Assembly: GCF_014805625.2 (NCBI RefSeq)
Contig: NW_023998415.1
Coordinates: 6,111,862-6,175,861 of the forward strand
Source of the DNA: Glossina fuscipes
Lineage: Eukaryota; Arthropoda; Insecta; Diptera; Glossinidae
Length of the DNA stretch: 64,000 nucleotides
Direction: 5' to 3'
The first letter of the stretch is position 1; each line of letters starts with the position of its first letter. Below, in pieces: positions 1 to 13,985 of this stretch. The notes beneath the pieces are model-generated. The model saw only the letters and a program-made list of their open reading frames with translations, made no database searches and was not told the DNA's origin. Position numbers and translations under genes: made by a program.

Positions 1-974
1 CTATAATTTTTTCAATAACCGACTCGATCCATTTCAGATCAGATAATATAACTTTTGCGCATACCTTCTTTCGATTTGATGGCTTAAGTTTATATTTCAT
101 TTTGGAAGTTGTCAAAAAAAGGCAAGGGTGTGAAAGTAAATTCCAATTTAATTAGCAAAAATTGATTTACCCACTGCCTTAACAGGGCTCTGTTAGCCTG
201 TACTCTGTTAGTGTGTAGGATAAACATATGGGCGGATTTGGAAGCTTACTTCCATCCAAGTTAGGAAACGTCAAATATTTTTGCGGACACAAGGCATTTT
301 CATATAGTTTCACATGCAATGGGTGGATATGGGAGAGCTTTTCTAGTCTTTATGGCGCCAGAGAATTTGAACAAAAGAAATTAGAAATTGTTTTGGAATG
401 AAAAGTTTGAATTTCTTTAACTCATTCAAAAGGTATTTTCATATAGGTTCACGAAATGTTTGCAAACATTTCTTACGTGTCCTAATTTGAAAGGAGTAAT
501 ATTCCGAATACAGACATATCCTGATTCGAATTCCTTAACAGAGCAATGTTAAGAGATTTAATAAATAATGTTACCAATTGAATTCGAATTTATCTGGACA
601 ACCTCTTGAAAAATGCCACTGTATAAACTTGAACATGGACTCGCGACAAAACAATGAAAAGAACGGAAATGAAAGGTGAAACACAATTCATGTTTAGCGA
701 AGACAGAAAGACGGGCAGGCAGACAGATTAAAATATCTCTGACTTTGATAATCAAACATTGATCCGTGCGTGCCACAACTTGAAAAAGAGTCGAAACAAA
801 TATCAAAAAGGAAAAAAAAAACAAAAGTATAATAAACCCGTAGGGAGGAAACTAAAGACGTAAGTAACACTATCTCTCATAAGAAGGGAAACATTCATAC
901 ACGCTTTTTGCAACTTGAGATCTAAGTATAAAAATCATATTTATAAACACACGTGCACACACACGCACACGACC

Positions 975-1030
<56 letters not shown>

Positions 1031-1739
1031 AAATGTCCTCGTATACCTAGGTGCGTATGCTTGAATAATATTCTATAATAATATATGTAAAAGCAATCTT
1101 ATCTACACTGCATGATAAAAGTCGTCGTCTTTGCAGATTTGCCCATGATCTCTAAAAGTTAATTACTATTTTATATCGACCATATAAGAATATATGGTGT
1201 ATTTTCGCAAAAGGGTCCGTGTTTGACTAGTGGGTCCTGGAAAATGAACCTAGTAATGACGAAAGGACATTAATTTCCAACTTATTCTTATTGTTAGCGA
1301 AGGATATATTATATCAATCAATAACTTGCTAAAGTGCTCTAATGATCTTTAGGCACCGCAAGTATTCTAATAATATTTTAGCAATTTCGCACTGTAGTCC
1401 CTTTAATATCAATTATACCTCTACAGTACTGTATTACTTATTGTAACGCCTTGAAGAAAGTAAGTAAAATATTTTATTTATTTATTTATTTTTTTTTTTT
1501 TTGACCATAAATAACTTGGTTGATTTAGTTACATTCATTGTTTGCCCGTTCGTTGGAGCAATGATTTTGACCTTCAAAAAAAGATTCCATCCTTTTCCAG
1601 TCGTTCTTGTCAGATTAAGTTTGAAAATTAGTAAAATCAAAACAGGCTTAGTCCATATATGTATGTATAATGAATATAATTGAAAATGTTTACCATATAC
1701 GATAAATACTGTATATGTATTTATTTTACTTTATAAGAT
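1..1739. other. Gene-free AT-rich sequence
   Basis: Only short chance frames, a GT/CA/AT microsatellite at 950-1030 and T/A tracts. No recognisable gene, splice chain or repeat family. Confidence 0.5.
976..1030. repeat. (AT)n/(GT)n microsatellite
   Basis: An uninterrupted AT run of about 45 bases followed by a short GT run, preceded by a (CA)n stretch. Confidence 0.95.
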
Positions 1740-1930
1740 ACAGTGGCTTTAGTGTGACGCTGCGCACGATATTGAGATTTTTCTATTGTAACGTCCTTAA
1801 GTGACGTCGCTAAAACAGCTCTAACTTGATCGAAAAGTTATGAAATTTTGACATATCTCGTTTGAATGATGGTACCATCGAAAAATTCTATGGATTCGTC
1901 AATAGTTGTCCTACGTTTGCATGATATCCT
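1740..1930 (-). mobile_element. Probable mariner non-coding end fragment
   Basis: This stretch shares motifs with 38690-38890: 'cgtc(g/a)ctaaaac', 'tgaaattttg' and 'gattcgtcaatagt', in the same order. The second copy lies upstream of a mariner transposase relic. It is therefore likely a 5' non-coding piece of the same or a related mariner, without coding sequence left. Confidence 0.4.
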
Positions 1931-2503
1931 ACAAACTATTTGAGAGAACTTTTATATATATATATATATATTTTTTTTTTCCTTTTTTTTATTGCAAGTA
2001 AATGATGCCCATTCGGCAGAGATTTTTGTATTTTTATTTTTATTACCTCGTTATTGCCCTCACTTAGGATAATAGTTTTGCGTTAATTGATTAATTTAAA
2101 CAGACAGAGCCTTAACGCAATACTCTATATGATTTTTAATAGATACCCGCTTGAAATAGATTTTCAATTGCTTTGCAAAATGATCTCACTAAACTCGTTG
2201 TGGTCAAAACTATACGATATTACGACGTATGTACATATGTAATTTAGATCGTAACTAATCGGTAACATCTCCTCTACATTCACTTTATTACTTACTTTAT
2301 ACAGATTAGTTTATGAAACCAAAAAAAATTTTAAAAATATATGACTTATTGTTTTGATTAATTCGCAAATATGAGATTTTTGCTCATATTTTTGGGGAAC
2401 GAAAACTTTTGCTCGTCACTATACATATATGTGGTGGTACTTGAGAACAAACTACTGACCTACATTTTAAAAATTCAAGGATTTTTAATTAAAAAGAGAG
2501 AGA

Positions 2504-2545
2504 GAACGAAAGAGAGAGAGAGGAGAGAGAGAGAGAGAGAAAGTA
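2504..2545. repeat. (GA)n microsatellite
   Basis: An imperfect GA run followed by a (CAA)n run ending at about 2590. It creates a spurious Arg/Glu/Gln reading frame. Confidence 0.9.
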
Positions 2546-3402
2546 GAAAAATTCAACAAGAAGAACGACCACAACAACAACAACAACAACGAACCTAAGA
2601 GGGTTTTAATAGATATGCATGCAAATGAACGCATATTCCCATAAAATATGTGTGTTAGTGATTAAAATTTTTAGCTAAACATCATAGCAGAAAAAAAAAA
2701 TGCAAAAAACCAGGTTAAGTTTTCAATCAGAAACATATCTTTACATAATATACAATACATACATACATATATACGCACGCAAAGATATTCTATGTAGAAA
2801 AGGATATAACACAAGAAATACCCGTATATAACACCATCACCATCATTATCATCAAACCAACTTCCTACACAATTTTTCATAGCAAGCAATACGCATATAG
2901 ATCACTAAAAGATATATATATATATATACAGAGAGAAATAGAGCAACAAAATAAAAACAAAAGTAAAAAAAGTCATAAAAATTTGGGGCAACTCTTAACA
3001 GCAGACGTAAGATATGACTGCTTATCTTTGTGCACAATAAGGTAGATAGATAGATAGATATATATATATATATATACCACACATACACATGAACACACAC
3101 ATACACTTAAATATTATATATATATATATATATATGACATATTTTGGGTGTTCAGTTAGCCAAAGTTGTATCGTAACGTATTGTATCGTTTGTTAAATGT
3201 TTCATTTTATTTCATACAAGTATTTTATATTACAGTAGTACTTTTTTTAGTCTAAGAATTCATTTCATTAGTCTAAAATAAAAATAATAATAATAATAAT
3301 AATACAGTAGTACTACGTACTACGTACACATGCATATATTTCGATTTACCATATGCCAGAATAAAACAGCGGAGTAACTAAACGCCGCACCGCAACATTT
3401 TA

Positions 3403-3600
3403 ATGGCTAATGTAGTCATTATGCGGATGTATTTGCTTGCGTTACTTACGTGCTTTTATATTGATAAAACTCAAGCATGGTTTAGACAAATATTTGGCAT
3501 ATGCACGAATGTAGGCCAACATTGTCTGTCACAGTGTTTTTGGTCAAAACTCTGTACGTGTGCATATATGCGTACGTGTATATACTTTTTTTATATTTAA
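3403..3600 (+). CDS. Possible tiny secreted peptide, weak
   Basis: A 65-codon frame starts MANVVIMRMYLLALLTCFYI, which has signal-peptide-like hydrophobicity, and continues with a short Cys-rich part (FGICTNVGQHCLSQCFWSKL, then CTC). It ends in T-rich sequence. Length and composition are within what chance gives in AT-rich DNA. It is reported only because the signal plus Cys pattern resembles small secreted peptides. Confidence 0.12.
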   Translation: MANVVIMRMYLLALLTCFYIDKTQAWFRQIFGICTNVGQHCLSQCFWSKLCTCAYMRTCIYFFYI

Positions 3601-5312
3601 GATTTAACGTAGATCTGTAGTGTATGTGTGCAAGCGTGCGCGAGCGCATATATGTGTGTGTTTGTATGCATGTATAAATGAGGTTTTTTTTTTTTTTTTT
3701 TTTTTTGTGTTAAATACATAGTAATAAAACAATATTGTTTGATTATTTTCTGTCTGCACTGAAAAATTTTTAATTTCTTGTAAGTACGAGTGTAAGTACA
3801 TGAAATCATTTAATTCTCTGCGTGCGTGCTAGCGATTTATTTATTAATTTTTTTTTCATTTTTTACTCTCTATTTCTTTATCTCTTTTTCGCATTCTCTG
3901 CCTTTCTGTCTCCTTTAGGGGCTTTTTCCTTCTTTTTTTTTTTTTTTTTATTTTTTTTTATTTATTTATATTTTTTTATTTACGGCGGCGAGGCAGCGGT
4001 TTTCGTCTGAGATCTCGCTAAGGAATTTCTTTGTGAGTGTAAGGTAAACAGCAGACAAAATTCTTCGAATTTTTTCTTCTCTCTCCCTCTCTCTCTCTCT
4101 GCCTGTGCTCAATTTTCGTGACTAAACAAATTTCAATTTACAAGGAAACGAAGAATAAACTATTTGAGTGCAGCACCATCATATTCGATACTTCACCTGA
4201 TCTTTGATCGTCTGGCTGTATATTTTTTAACTGTTTGATTAGTATTTGTTTGTCTATATAGTTGAAATAATCAATTATTAAAAGACAAATTAATAATAAT
4301 CCTTTAATTTTTTTTTTATTTAACTTATCATTCATGGATTCAAGATTCTAAAAATTTGATTTGTAACTCGTTCGCTTCAATCCATCTACTTTTTGCATTA
4401 TTTCAGAGCAAAAATATCTTATATTTTCTTAAAAAAAAATTTTTTTTAATGTTTTAATTGTTGAAAAATTTAAAAACAATTTGAAAATTCTCTCTTCACA
4501 CTTTGATACAAATATGAAGATATATGTAACTAACGAGACATATAGATTTGGTAGTCCAAACAAAGTTTTCATATGTTTTGCGTTAATCGGATTTTCTTCA
4601 ATGGACGTAAGCGTCTTAATTAAATTGATGCCATCATTCAAGATGATCAAGAATTTGCATAATATATATACATACATAATGTACCAAGGTACCTTATGAA
4701 TATCTCTGGCCATTGCAAACACCTGACACATTGCCGTAGTGAATGTAAAAAATAAAAAACCGGTTTTCCTGCATATTATACCTTAGGTGATGGGTACAAA
4801 AAAAAATTCGTGTATTATAATTTTTTTATACATTTTTTTTTTTTTTTTTGAATTTTTGTGTATTTACAATGTTATTTATATACCAATGTCGTTAAGCTGC
4901 GTTACGTGTTCATTAGGTATTTTCGCAGAGAAAATTGACTATTTGTGCAAACGTGTAAAATGTCTGTAATTGGTGAGCGCTCTTATCAATGTTTCCAGAC
5001 ACCTACAGAGCAAAGTCCATTTTTGTATATTAGCAAAAAATTAAAAATATCAGCAATTCGACTCAAAAAATTGCAACAAATCAAATGAAAAACAAAAAAA
5101 AAAAAGAATGAAGACAATAATAATAAATATTCATCGTGCAGTAGACAACGTTATGATTAGTAAAATCCTAAACAAAATAAGAAATAAATAAATAAATAAA
5201 ATATAATTAATAAAATTTAAATTTATTTTCATTGCAAAAGATCGCATAGCAATCAAATTTTAACTCATTTTGTTTTTTGCTCATAAAAAAAAAAAAAAAA
5301 AACGCAAACACT

Positions 5313-5348
5313 ATGGACCTAAATCTGAAAATCGATGATCCCCATCAA
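5313..5348 (+). CDS. Candidate first coding exon (possible start of gene 1)
   Basis: An ATG with A at -3 and G at +4 is followed by 12 codons, MDLNLKIDDPHQ, and then a strong donor, gtaagc. This pattern of a good start context and a short acidic/polar N-terminus ending exactly at a donor in phase 0 is what a short first coding exon looks like. It would fit in phase with the next candidate, 17.8 kb downstream, whose product begins with a membrane helix. The A-rich sequence upstream (about 5080-5312) could be 5' UTR. Short motifs like this arise by chance, so the link to gene 1 is inference. Confidence 0.3.
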
Positions 5349-6454
5349 GTAAGCTTTTAGAAAAATTTTTTTTGCAATGTTCAGGACATAAACTAAAATC
5401 AGTAAATTAAAAACATTATGAAAGAATGAGAAAAATTAAGCAGACAATTTGTAGCGCTAAGCGAAACACAACATAAAACAAAAAAAAAAAAAAAAAATGT
5501 CAGAACGACCTTGACTTTTAGTGGACTTTGAAGTCTTATACGTTTTCGTTTTCCATATTGTCGTATTTCTAAAAGCTTTTTATCACATTTTCGAAAAAAT
5601 AACACAACACAAATTAATAAACAAACTCTCTTCTCAACATTTTTGTGCAATACGAGGCGTAAGTAGTAGTCGTTTGTATTTAATGCAATATGAGGATCGT
5701 ATTAATAGATATAATGTGCCATTTACGTGCTAAATTTTGACATTTTTTACGTTTTATCGCTACGCTACGCTACGACCGATATTTGCTTCAGTTTCCTTGC
5801 ATATAGAAATCACGTCTCAGTCAAAAAAAAAAAGAAAAAGAAAAATTAGGTAGAATGGTTTTTTTTTTTTGACATTTTTTACTAACTTAATTAGATCAAG
5901 ATAACCCAATTATCAAACCGAGTTATTTAAATTTTGTTCATTAACGCACAAGAGGTCACAAACAATCGCCACCAGTTTGATGAATGAAATCCTTTCGATA
6001 ATTGAATCGATGCGATATGCAAACTAATAAAATTAAAGTACGATTATCTGATGTGTGAACATTTAACCACGGATCATAAGGAATACATTACACATGACGT
6101 TGATGAAAAGAAAACGCCTACGTTCCGGTAATTGAAGAAAAATAAACAATATCCAACTTGACTGAAATCGTCATCTGATTTTCGTAACGTAGGGAAGTAC
6201 TTTCACCCTACATCACTGCGGTATATTTGGTTTGTGCGAACCTATGCAATAGTCAGATCCCCCTTTTATTATAAAGGGATATCCCATTCGTTTTTGTTTT
6301 TTCTTCACCTCATTCTATGTATGACCTCCTCGAGTCAGCTCTGTTCGTAAGCATGCACGCTTATCCATTGTTCGTTTATGGTGTCGATTTCAGTCGTCCC
6401 ACAGCTCTTGCAACATTTCGTTGGTTTAATATGGAAAGAAGGATTCGCGGCATG

Positions 6455-6650
6455 TTCTCCTGCATTGCTTTAAAAATGGTAGAAGTGCAAAGGACATTTG
6501 CACCCTTTATGGGAGTAGTACTATGATTATTTGAATCGTCCGTAATTGGATTACAAAATTTAAAGATAGTAATTTTGACTTGAAAGGTGAAGACCGCAGC
6601 GATCGCCCAACGAGTATGCTTCTCATTTGTGCACAACGATACACAATCAA
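6455..6650 (+). mobile_element. Mariner transposase relic, N-terminal part
   Basis: On the + strand the frame reads CFKNGRSAKDICTLYGSS, then after an in-frame TGA, KFKDSNFDLKGEDRSDRPT. This is the first helix-turn-helix and linker region of mariner transposases ('...IC..YG....TVR.WF.KF..G.FDL.D..RSGRP'). It is broken by a stop and carries no catalytic domain. Confidence 0.65.
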
Positions 6651-7439
6651 TTAATCAAGATCGAATATATCGTCTATTGCTTTTGGATCAAAAAAAAAAA
6701 AAGAAAGAAAAAAAGAAACGAAGAAACTCCCTAACATAAATGTCTGCCCTTTCGTCCGTCTTGTTTTCTTATGTTTGATACATTTTAATGAATTTTGATA
6801 CACCGATATGTTTTGGGCCAAAGATAAACGCCAATGCTATAATTTTTGCAAAATTTTCACATGAATAATTATGAAGTGATGGACCTTGGCCCATTATGGC
6901 GTTGTAAATGCATCATAGAGGCAAGTACCTAACCTAACAAATCTTGGATATAGTCGCTATGTGATAAAGTCCTAAGTGGTGAAGGATTTTTATAAGGGGC
7001 CGAGGCCCGCTATAGTATTTTGAGTTGTGAGACTGTTTTTAATTGAAACACAAGTATGGAAAATTATGGAGCAATAACGAACAACGAAGTTTAATAAATC
7101 CATCGTGGACGCAGAAACCTAACCTTGCAAAACCTGGATATAATCCTAATTTCGTATCTGATCATTTCCTTCCAATTGAATGAAAGTTTTCGCCGCGAAA
7201 GCTTAGACATTTAAAAAGGAATATTTAGAGACAAACATTTAATTGATTATACAAGAAGGTGTATAGATCAGATCAGTGGAAATATCATAATCATCATTCG
7301 CACCGTTCGTTAATTGCAGCAATCATACCTTTCCATGCAGAGTATCTTAACCGTAACAATGGCCAGTTCGAGGATCAGATATGCTTCTGTGATCAAACTA
7401 TTTATCGTATAGAGGTGATATTGTGGGCGAACCTTGAAC

Positions 7440-7810
7440 ATTCACCGTTTTCATCCTAAAAAAAAGAAATAAATCAATAAAATAAAAAAAGGTTAGAATA
7501 AAATTTCCGATATTCTACAATATTGGCCGATTTTTTATACTTTTTTACAAATATTGTGGTTAATGGGTAATGAATAAAAGAACGCAATCTTTTTACTTTC
7601 GAAACCAAAGTGTTCTCCATTTACTTTATACTAAGCGTTCGTACCTAAACGAATTTCATACATTTTCAATTCCAATCTGCATATCTGAGAACTTCCAATA
7701 GTAGTATGGATGTCTGCTGAAAGACATTGCGCAGACGGACGGACAAATATACCAAGATCGATTGGAAATTTGATGCAGAAATTTATTTTATAGGGTTTCC
7801 GGAGGTTACA
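7440..7810 (+). repeat. F2-like repeat fragment
   Basis: It contains 'ttggccgattttttata', 'gcgcagacggacggacaaat' and a 'cttccaatagtag...' stretch resembling the F2 right half. Ends are not clear. Confidence 0.35.
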
Positions 7811-9189
7811 TCTGAAGAATGAATTCGGCGGGCGTGGCCGATTTTTGATTTTTTATAGGGACTGAAGGGTCATTTATAGAACATAAAAGCAATTTGTTGC
7901 TGTCGTGTCTGTTGGAGTTTGTTAGTAGAGAGGAAAGAAGTGTTCTTTTTATCTTTTTAATTTTAAACACAAAGGTTTACTCAGCTCATTTTGCACTATG
8001 TTGCACTGTGTTCATGGACGAATTTTAAAAGCGATATACTTAAATCGGTTTCGAATTTCCGAATAAATTGATACGAGTGTATACATTACATCTCTCCATT
8101 TTCTTCGATATGTGGAACTTATATTAGATATCGGAAAAACAGGTGTACAATTAAAATTTGTGTGATGAACTTCCTATACTTGCACTTAGTGTATAACATG
8201 TGCATAAATAAGATATAAGATGCATGCATGTAAATGGGCTTGTTCTACGCCGTACTGCTAACGTGGAATAGTGTGTTTGAAGAGTCACTTTAATGATAAT
8301 ATATATAAAATTTTCAAATAATTATTTATTCACTTTTGAAAAAATTTTCAAAAAATCAAAAAAAAATTTTCTTTGTGCGAAAATAATTTTTTTTTTTTTA
8401 TCATAATTTAATTTTTAAATTATTTTATACAATCAATTGTGAGAAGAGGAGTCGCCTACTATAGTTATGAAATCGTCTACATTGTTGCTAAGTTTTACAT
8501 ATATATATATATGTGTACAAAAAAATTTTTTTTTTATTTATTTATTATTATTTTTTTATTTTTTTTATTTTTTTCTGAAACAACAGCTAACTGGCGGTAA
8601 CGGCAGTAGCTTATCAAACCTCTCAAGGCATATGAATAATAAATAAACAATATATTCATGAGTTCAGTACAAGATAAAGTCCATATATTGCACATATGTA
8701 CGTATATATGGTTATAAATGTCTAGACGTTATAGACACGATTAAGAAACCACGCAGGCACACATATCTATACACATACACATATACATGCACAGAATTGA
8801 GTTGAAAAACCCCAAACCGTATTTGTTTTGAAAATATCAACATTAAATAGATTTAGTAATCTTATCGTTAAAATGTCAGGTTTACTACTATTCTTTAGCA
8901 AATAACCATAAAAATTATACAAAGTTGAATAGAGAAAACGTATATAGTAACGAAGAATGCATTTACGTTTAAGAATTAAAGTAACACGAGCTTAATGATT
9001 GATGAGCGTGAAAATGAAGTATAATAAAAAAAAAAAATAAAAAAAATTGTTTTCCTTTTTTTTTTCTTTTCTTTAATTTGTTTATAATAAAATTATAAAA
9101 ATTCATAGATGTTTTATTGCATGACATAAGAATGAAAGAGGACGAGAAAATAGCTAGACGGGTTAAGGCAAAAATATTTGATTTGAATT
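7811..9189. other. Gene-free sequence, intron if the gene 1 model holds
   Basis: AT-rich with T and A tracts. Nothing is recognisable on either strand. Confidence 0.4.
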
Positions 9190-9475
9190 TATCTCTAAAT
9201 CGTATTTATAAGTTTTTTGATTGCACCCCCATAAAACTTTTTATCTTGCATTGAATAAATTGTAGGAGACACATTAACTACGTCTATTGCAATCATATAA
9301 TTGGTCATATAAAAAGTCTTTGCGGTTTTTAGCGCGCCTGCTCTTCTTTTCAAATGTTTCCAAAGTGTCATGTGGTTGATGTTTAGCGCCTCCACCAACC
9401 CCACTCACAGCATTCTCCGGCATTTTTTTGCATGTTTTACCTTCTTCATCGTAAAAAAGCATCAAAAAATGTAAG
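9190..9475 (-). mobile_element. Possible mariner relic with the second HTH
   Basis: On the - strand a frame reads GLVEALNINHMTLWKHLKRR, matching the mariner pattern 'ELAEALNVSHTTVWKHLKKLG' of the second helix-turn-helix. Sequence on either side is frameshifted or diverged. No catalytic residues remain. Confidence 0.5.
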
Positions 9476-9599
9476 CTGAAATGCCACGATGTACAGGCAT
9501 TATCCCGTAAAAAAAATTGCGGATAACTTTCAATAAGATCTAATATATTGTGATTTGCTCAGGGACCCTTCAAAACGTGCAAATATTCTTGATCAGTAT

Positions 9600-9720
9600 C
9601 AAATTCTAGTTCAATTTAAGCATGTTCATGTGTCCATCTGTTCACCTGATTATGTGATATTTGTTGTAAACATTCCCCTGGCCGCAAACAAAAAAGCCGC
9701 AAAGACTTTTTATAGACCCT
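9600..9720 (+). repeat. F3 fragment
   Basis: 'catgtgtccatctgttcacctgattatgtgatatttgttgtaaacattcccctggccgcaaac' matches the core of the F3 copy at 61025-61290 block for block. Confidence 0.45.
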
Positions 9721-10304
9721 AATAAAAATATATGTATATATATATATATATGTATATATATCTACATATCTATATATCTACATATCTATACCTACATATC
9801 TATACATATATCTACATATCTATACATATATATATATGGGTGTGGACACCAGCATTAAAAAGTGAAAAACTCCCTTCAAAAGCGATTTTTTTTCCTTCAA
9901 GATACTTTCGTTTCAACAACGATATATCTGCTCAGAGGGTGTCTCCCAGAATTTCAACATTATTAATTCAATACTAATTTTATACGTAATGAACTTATTC
10001 TTTCTTCTTTAGAGGTAAGAAACAAATCACCGACGCTAGGAGCTGAACTTAAGACGCTAACAGAATATAATCGTAATATGTTTTTTCAAATATAGATAAG
10101 CATAAGTAACATCGTCCTAGAGAAAAATCAGTTTTGCTTACGGCACATATCAGAGATCAACAACATGTGGTTAAATTAAATTTGTCATTTATTTTGTCGC
10201 AAATATAAATTGCATGTCACATGTCTTATAACGGAATGTGCTTGCTCTTCGATTCGTTGCCTATTATTGCGATGTTTATTCTTTGCCTGTGTATACACGC
10301 TACA

Positions 10305-11070
10305 ACAATTGTGATGCAGGGTATATTTGTGCTGTATGACGTATGTAACACCCAGATGGGGTTAAAATAGACTGATCAACGAATATTTGTGTGCAACCTA
10401 CCGGTCGTAAGCTTATGGATAAATTTGATGTGAACTGCCTTGCCCCAAAGCACGAACGCTGCTAAAAAAGATGAAAGATAAAAGTCGCTGAATATTAGTA
10501 TTTAGACATTCTAAGTTGGTGGGAAAAGTTTTGTTCGGCTTGGGCAATTTTTAGAACTCCCTCTCTTATAACAGTTCCTACGAAGGCTGAGCTCTTATAT
10601 AGTAAAAATCGATCTCATTTTCAATATTTCTTGATGAAAATTGGTTCATAATAGCAAATTGACAAAGATTTTAACCTTAGCGAATTGGGACCGCGTAGGT
10701 CTACTTGCCGGATACTATCACACATTAGGATTTCTAGCAAATGTAGACCTTTATATGTCAAAAAAAAGCATAATTGTTAGTGTTTTATGAGAAAAATTTT
10801 TTCATGATAGTTATTTGGCATAAAAATTTAAATGGGCCAAATTTGAACGACGATGGGGCTATTTCTTGAACGACACTTTATGTATGATTTCGCTTGAAAC
10901 GCTTCAGTAAGTCCTTGCAAAAAAGGTTTATTTGTTAATATAAGGAAAATTATATATAAAAAAAAATTAACAGTAAGGAATTTGGATTGCGTAGGTCTAT
11001 TTCTTAGAACCAGGCTTATCACAAAGGGCAAGCCATTTTATGAAGAAAAAGTTTATTTTTAGGAAGTAAA
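10305..11070 (-). repeat. F1 repeat copy
   Basis: It starts 'gatgcagggtatattt', continues with the F1 internal motif 'gtatgtaacacccag(a)tggggttaaaatag' and later 'ttgatgaaaattggttcataatag'. These blocks recur at 37300-38105 and 57468-58330 in the same order. It is non-coding, and the outer end is less clear than in other copies. Confidence 0.6.
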
Positions 11071-11879
11071 ATAAAATTGATTCATGCCATTTGAGGTTTC
11101 GGACATCTTCCAATATGCGGGCTTTCGCGAAAAATATGCCTTTGCATGAAAATAGTGCGCAATTTTTGGTGTAATAAGTGAATAACTCTACCAGATAAAG
11201 TCAAGTAACGTTTCTTACGATCGACTTTACCCAATTATAATGTTCTCGTTTCTTTTGAGATGAATTTGAAATTTCACATTTTGTAACATCCAACTCGTAG
11301 ACGATCTAGAATCATTGGAAAACTGTTTATTAAATATCATTTATTTTCTCCAAAATGAATATAATCGCCACCACTTACTCGCTAAAATTACACTCCCAAT
11401 TGTCGATAAGCGTTTGTCATCACATTTATACTATTTATCGTTTATCATTTATTAATCGGTTGTCAACTTTTTGTATAAAAACCGAGGTGCAAGACAATTA
11501 ATTTTTCTCTATCGTGAAAGTATTCATTTTCTTAAGCATATTACATTAGGACCGCACGACACGTAACGGTGTTGTCCCTTGTTACTATATCAAAAGAATA
11601 AATGACTTTGTGCTTCTTGAGTTGCGTATATGAAGCGTTCATAAACTGAGTGCATGGGAAAATCGGGTTAGGCAAGCTTCAGTCAATAGTGACTATGATA
11701 TCCTCAATTCGTTTTTACTAAAACGTTTAAAATGCCCTAAAATTATGTATTAAGTTTTTGTGCTCCCCCGTCCTTTCCCTCACCATTCCCAGTCCGACCC
11801 GACCATTCTAACCGTCTCTTAGCCAATCGCCTCACATTATTTTGCCACATACGCCCTTAAAAATAAATGAAATAAAAAA

Positions 11880-12530
11880 CAAGTCACATCATTAAAGTCG
11901 GACAAGGCCGGCCATTACCAAAACAATATTTATTTTTGTATGAAATTACTATTATGGGTCAATTTGCATCACCCCCTTCATATTAAAGTTGGACTTTTCT
12001 GCTCTATAGGGGATGAATTTCCGTTAAAATTCTTATTAGGATAGGAACTAAAAAATAGGCCGAGAAGATCCAAATTTGATATAGTAAATTTTTTTATATT
12101 AATTAACTATTACGATATAATTTTCATCATGAAGCATTGAAAATTATACCTCTTTGTCGCATGAACTTCAGTTTTTGTTGTTTGAGAAGAGATTCAAAAA
12201 TTGGCCCAGCTGTTCCAACATTTTCATACCAATTTTGAATGTCACTTAGTCACTTTTGCTGAGAAATTTTAAAAATTGCAATTTTTTCCAAATACTACTT
12301 TTCAGAATAAGGCGTTATATGGGGGGATTGGCCGAAAAAGGGAATCGATCCGAACCATTTTCCTTGAGCCAAATTACATTTTTGGAATAAATTTCATCAA
12401 AGTATCTCGAAAACTGCGACATATAGCTTGAAGACAAATTTCTATGGACAGACATCAGATTCAAAATCGATCGGTATAATAGAAGGTGGATCTATCTTAA
12501 GCGTAGGGTTTAAAAACCCAAATCATCTAA
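11880..12530 (+). repeat. F1 repeat copy
   Basis: It begins with the end block 'aaagtcggacaaggccggccat', then 'tactattatgggtcaatttgcatcaccccct', and ends near the 'gacagacatcag' and 'cttaagcgtagggttt' blocks. Its left part is very like the copy at 63490-64000. No coding capacity is seen. Confidence 0.7.
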
Positions 12531-13695
12531 ATCGATGATGTTCAATGTTTTTGGGTCTTCGCTAGCATTGATTCTTTGGATTATCTATCTACTAAACGTA
12601 GACTTTAAGTGATGAATTCATGTCGACATATATTGCAATCTTAACCTTCAATATTTACATGCTAACTTAACTGAATTTAATATCTTTACAATATCATTAA
12701 ATTTATTTATTTAAATAATATTCTGCTACCCCTCTCATGTTTCTAGTGAAGATAATAAAATTCTCGAATGTTAAGAATTATTTTTACGAGAGTTCAACAA
12801 ATCCGAGCACAGTTTTAGCCCTCGCATAATTAGAGATTCAGTATTGTTTCATGCTGTTGTCCGCGTATTAATGAAATTAATTAATTTGCCTTCTGAAGCT
12901 GATGAGTATTGTCATCGCATTAAAAACATTTTTTCCAAACTGCGTTATCAATTTTATTTAGTCCGGCGGCATTTATTATTATATTTCGCTACATTGCTAT
13001 TTATGACAGCGACTTAGCTAAAGTTGTGTTACAATAATCGGGAATAATGGAAAAAAAGTGTTCCATTATAATATAATAATAAAATTGATATTATTTGAAG
13101 GCTGTGTGTGCCGCTTTATGTCTTTCTGACTGTTTTTCTTCTCTTCTCTCTTTCTCTTCCCCGAAATCTTTTTTCATCATTCATCCTATCTCTTTCATTA
13201 TCTTTCTCTTTCTCGCTCTCTCTATCTCTCCTTGGCCGCACATATCACTCTTATACTTCGCCGCTATTGTATGTAAGCCACAATGCGTATTTGTATACTC
13301 CCTTAATTAATTTTGTATGTTTTTACGTGTGTGTAGACATACATATATATGGGCGCGTATGTATTCACGTACATGTTAGAAAATTAAGACCCGTCCTAGT
13401 TTATCGTTTATTTATGTTGCTGTTTAAGCAAATAAATTGGATATTACCGCAAGACTTTACAATTACTTGAAATTGTTTAATTTTTTTCTTTTTTTAACTT
13501 GAAGCTATTAAAATTTTTATGCCCCTCAGGGGAGGTGTATTAAATTTGTCAAGTGATTGCAACGCGGCAACAGATAAGTAAATCGCATAAATCAAATACA
13601 GTGTGAAATAGCAATCTTAATTGGCTGTCCGGGTAAATGCTTAACGTTATGAATATCACTTTAAAATTTTGCCTAGAAAGTTAGATCCAAGTTCT

Positions 13696-13736
<41 letters not shown>
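12531..13736. other. Gene-free sequence
   Basis: It has a CT-rich tract at 13138-13240 that makes Ser/Leu-rich chance frames. No splice chain was found. Confidence 0.4.
13701..13735. repeat. Poly-T tract (about 35 bases)
   Basis: A pure T run abutting the F1 fragment at 13737. On the - strand it is a poly-A, possibly grown from an A-rich element end. Confidence 0.9.
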
Positions 13737-13985
13737 GTGCGGATATATGCAGCTTGCAAAATAATAGTTCCCACCTTTTATCATGTCGATCGAAGCTTGT
13801 CTGTCCGTCGGTCTGTTTTATTTTCTTCTACAGAATTTGGGATACTTGTTTTGGCCCAAGAACGAATGCTATTAAAAATGATTCGGATGGGATCACTCTT
13901 TAGATCATTTCCCATAAGATGCCTTATTGTGAAAAGACGATAAATAAACAACTGCAGCCTGGACCATATCCCATTATATTGTCTT
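13737..13985 (-). repeat. F1 repeat fragment
   Basis: It has the F1 blocks 'gcttgtctgtccgtcggtctg' (reverse sense), 'ggcccaagaacgaatgctattaaaaatgattcgga' and a terminal 'atataatgggat'-like hairpin side at 13968-13985. It lies directly after a 35-base T tract and is internally deleted relative to full copies. Confidence 0.5.

Larger units (their letters stand above)
1931..5312. other. Gene-free AT-rich sequence before the possible first exon
   Basis: It holds several (AT)n, (GATA)n (about 3042-3061), (AAT)n and T tracts, T-rich/Tyr-Phe chance frames and one weak secreted-peptide frame (3403-3600). The A-rich stretch at 5080-5312 could be 5' UTR if the ATG at 5313 is used. No promoter is defined. 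Confidence 0.4.
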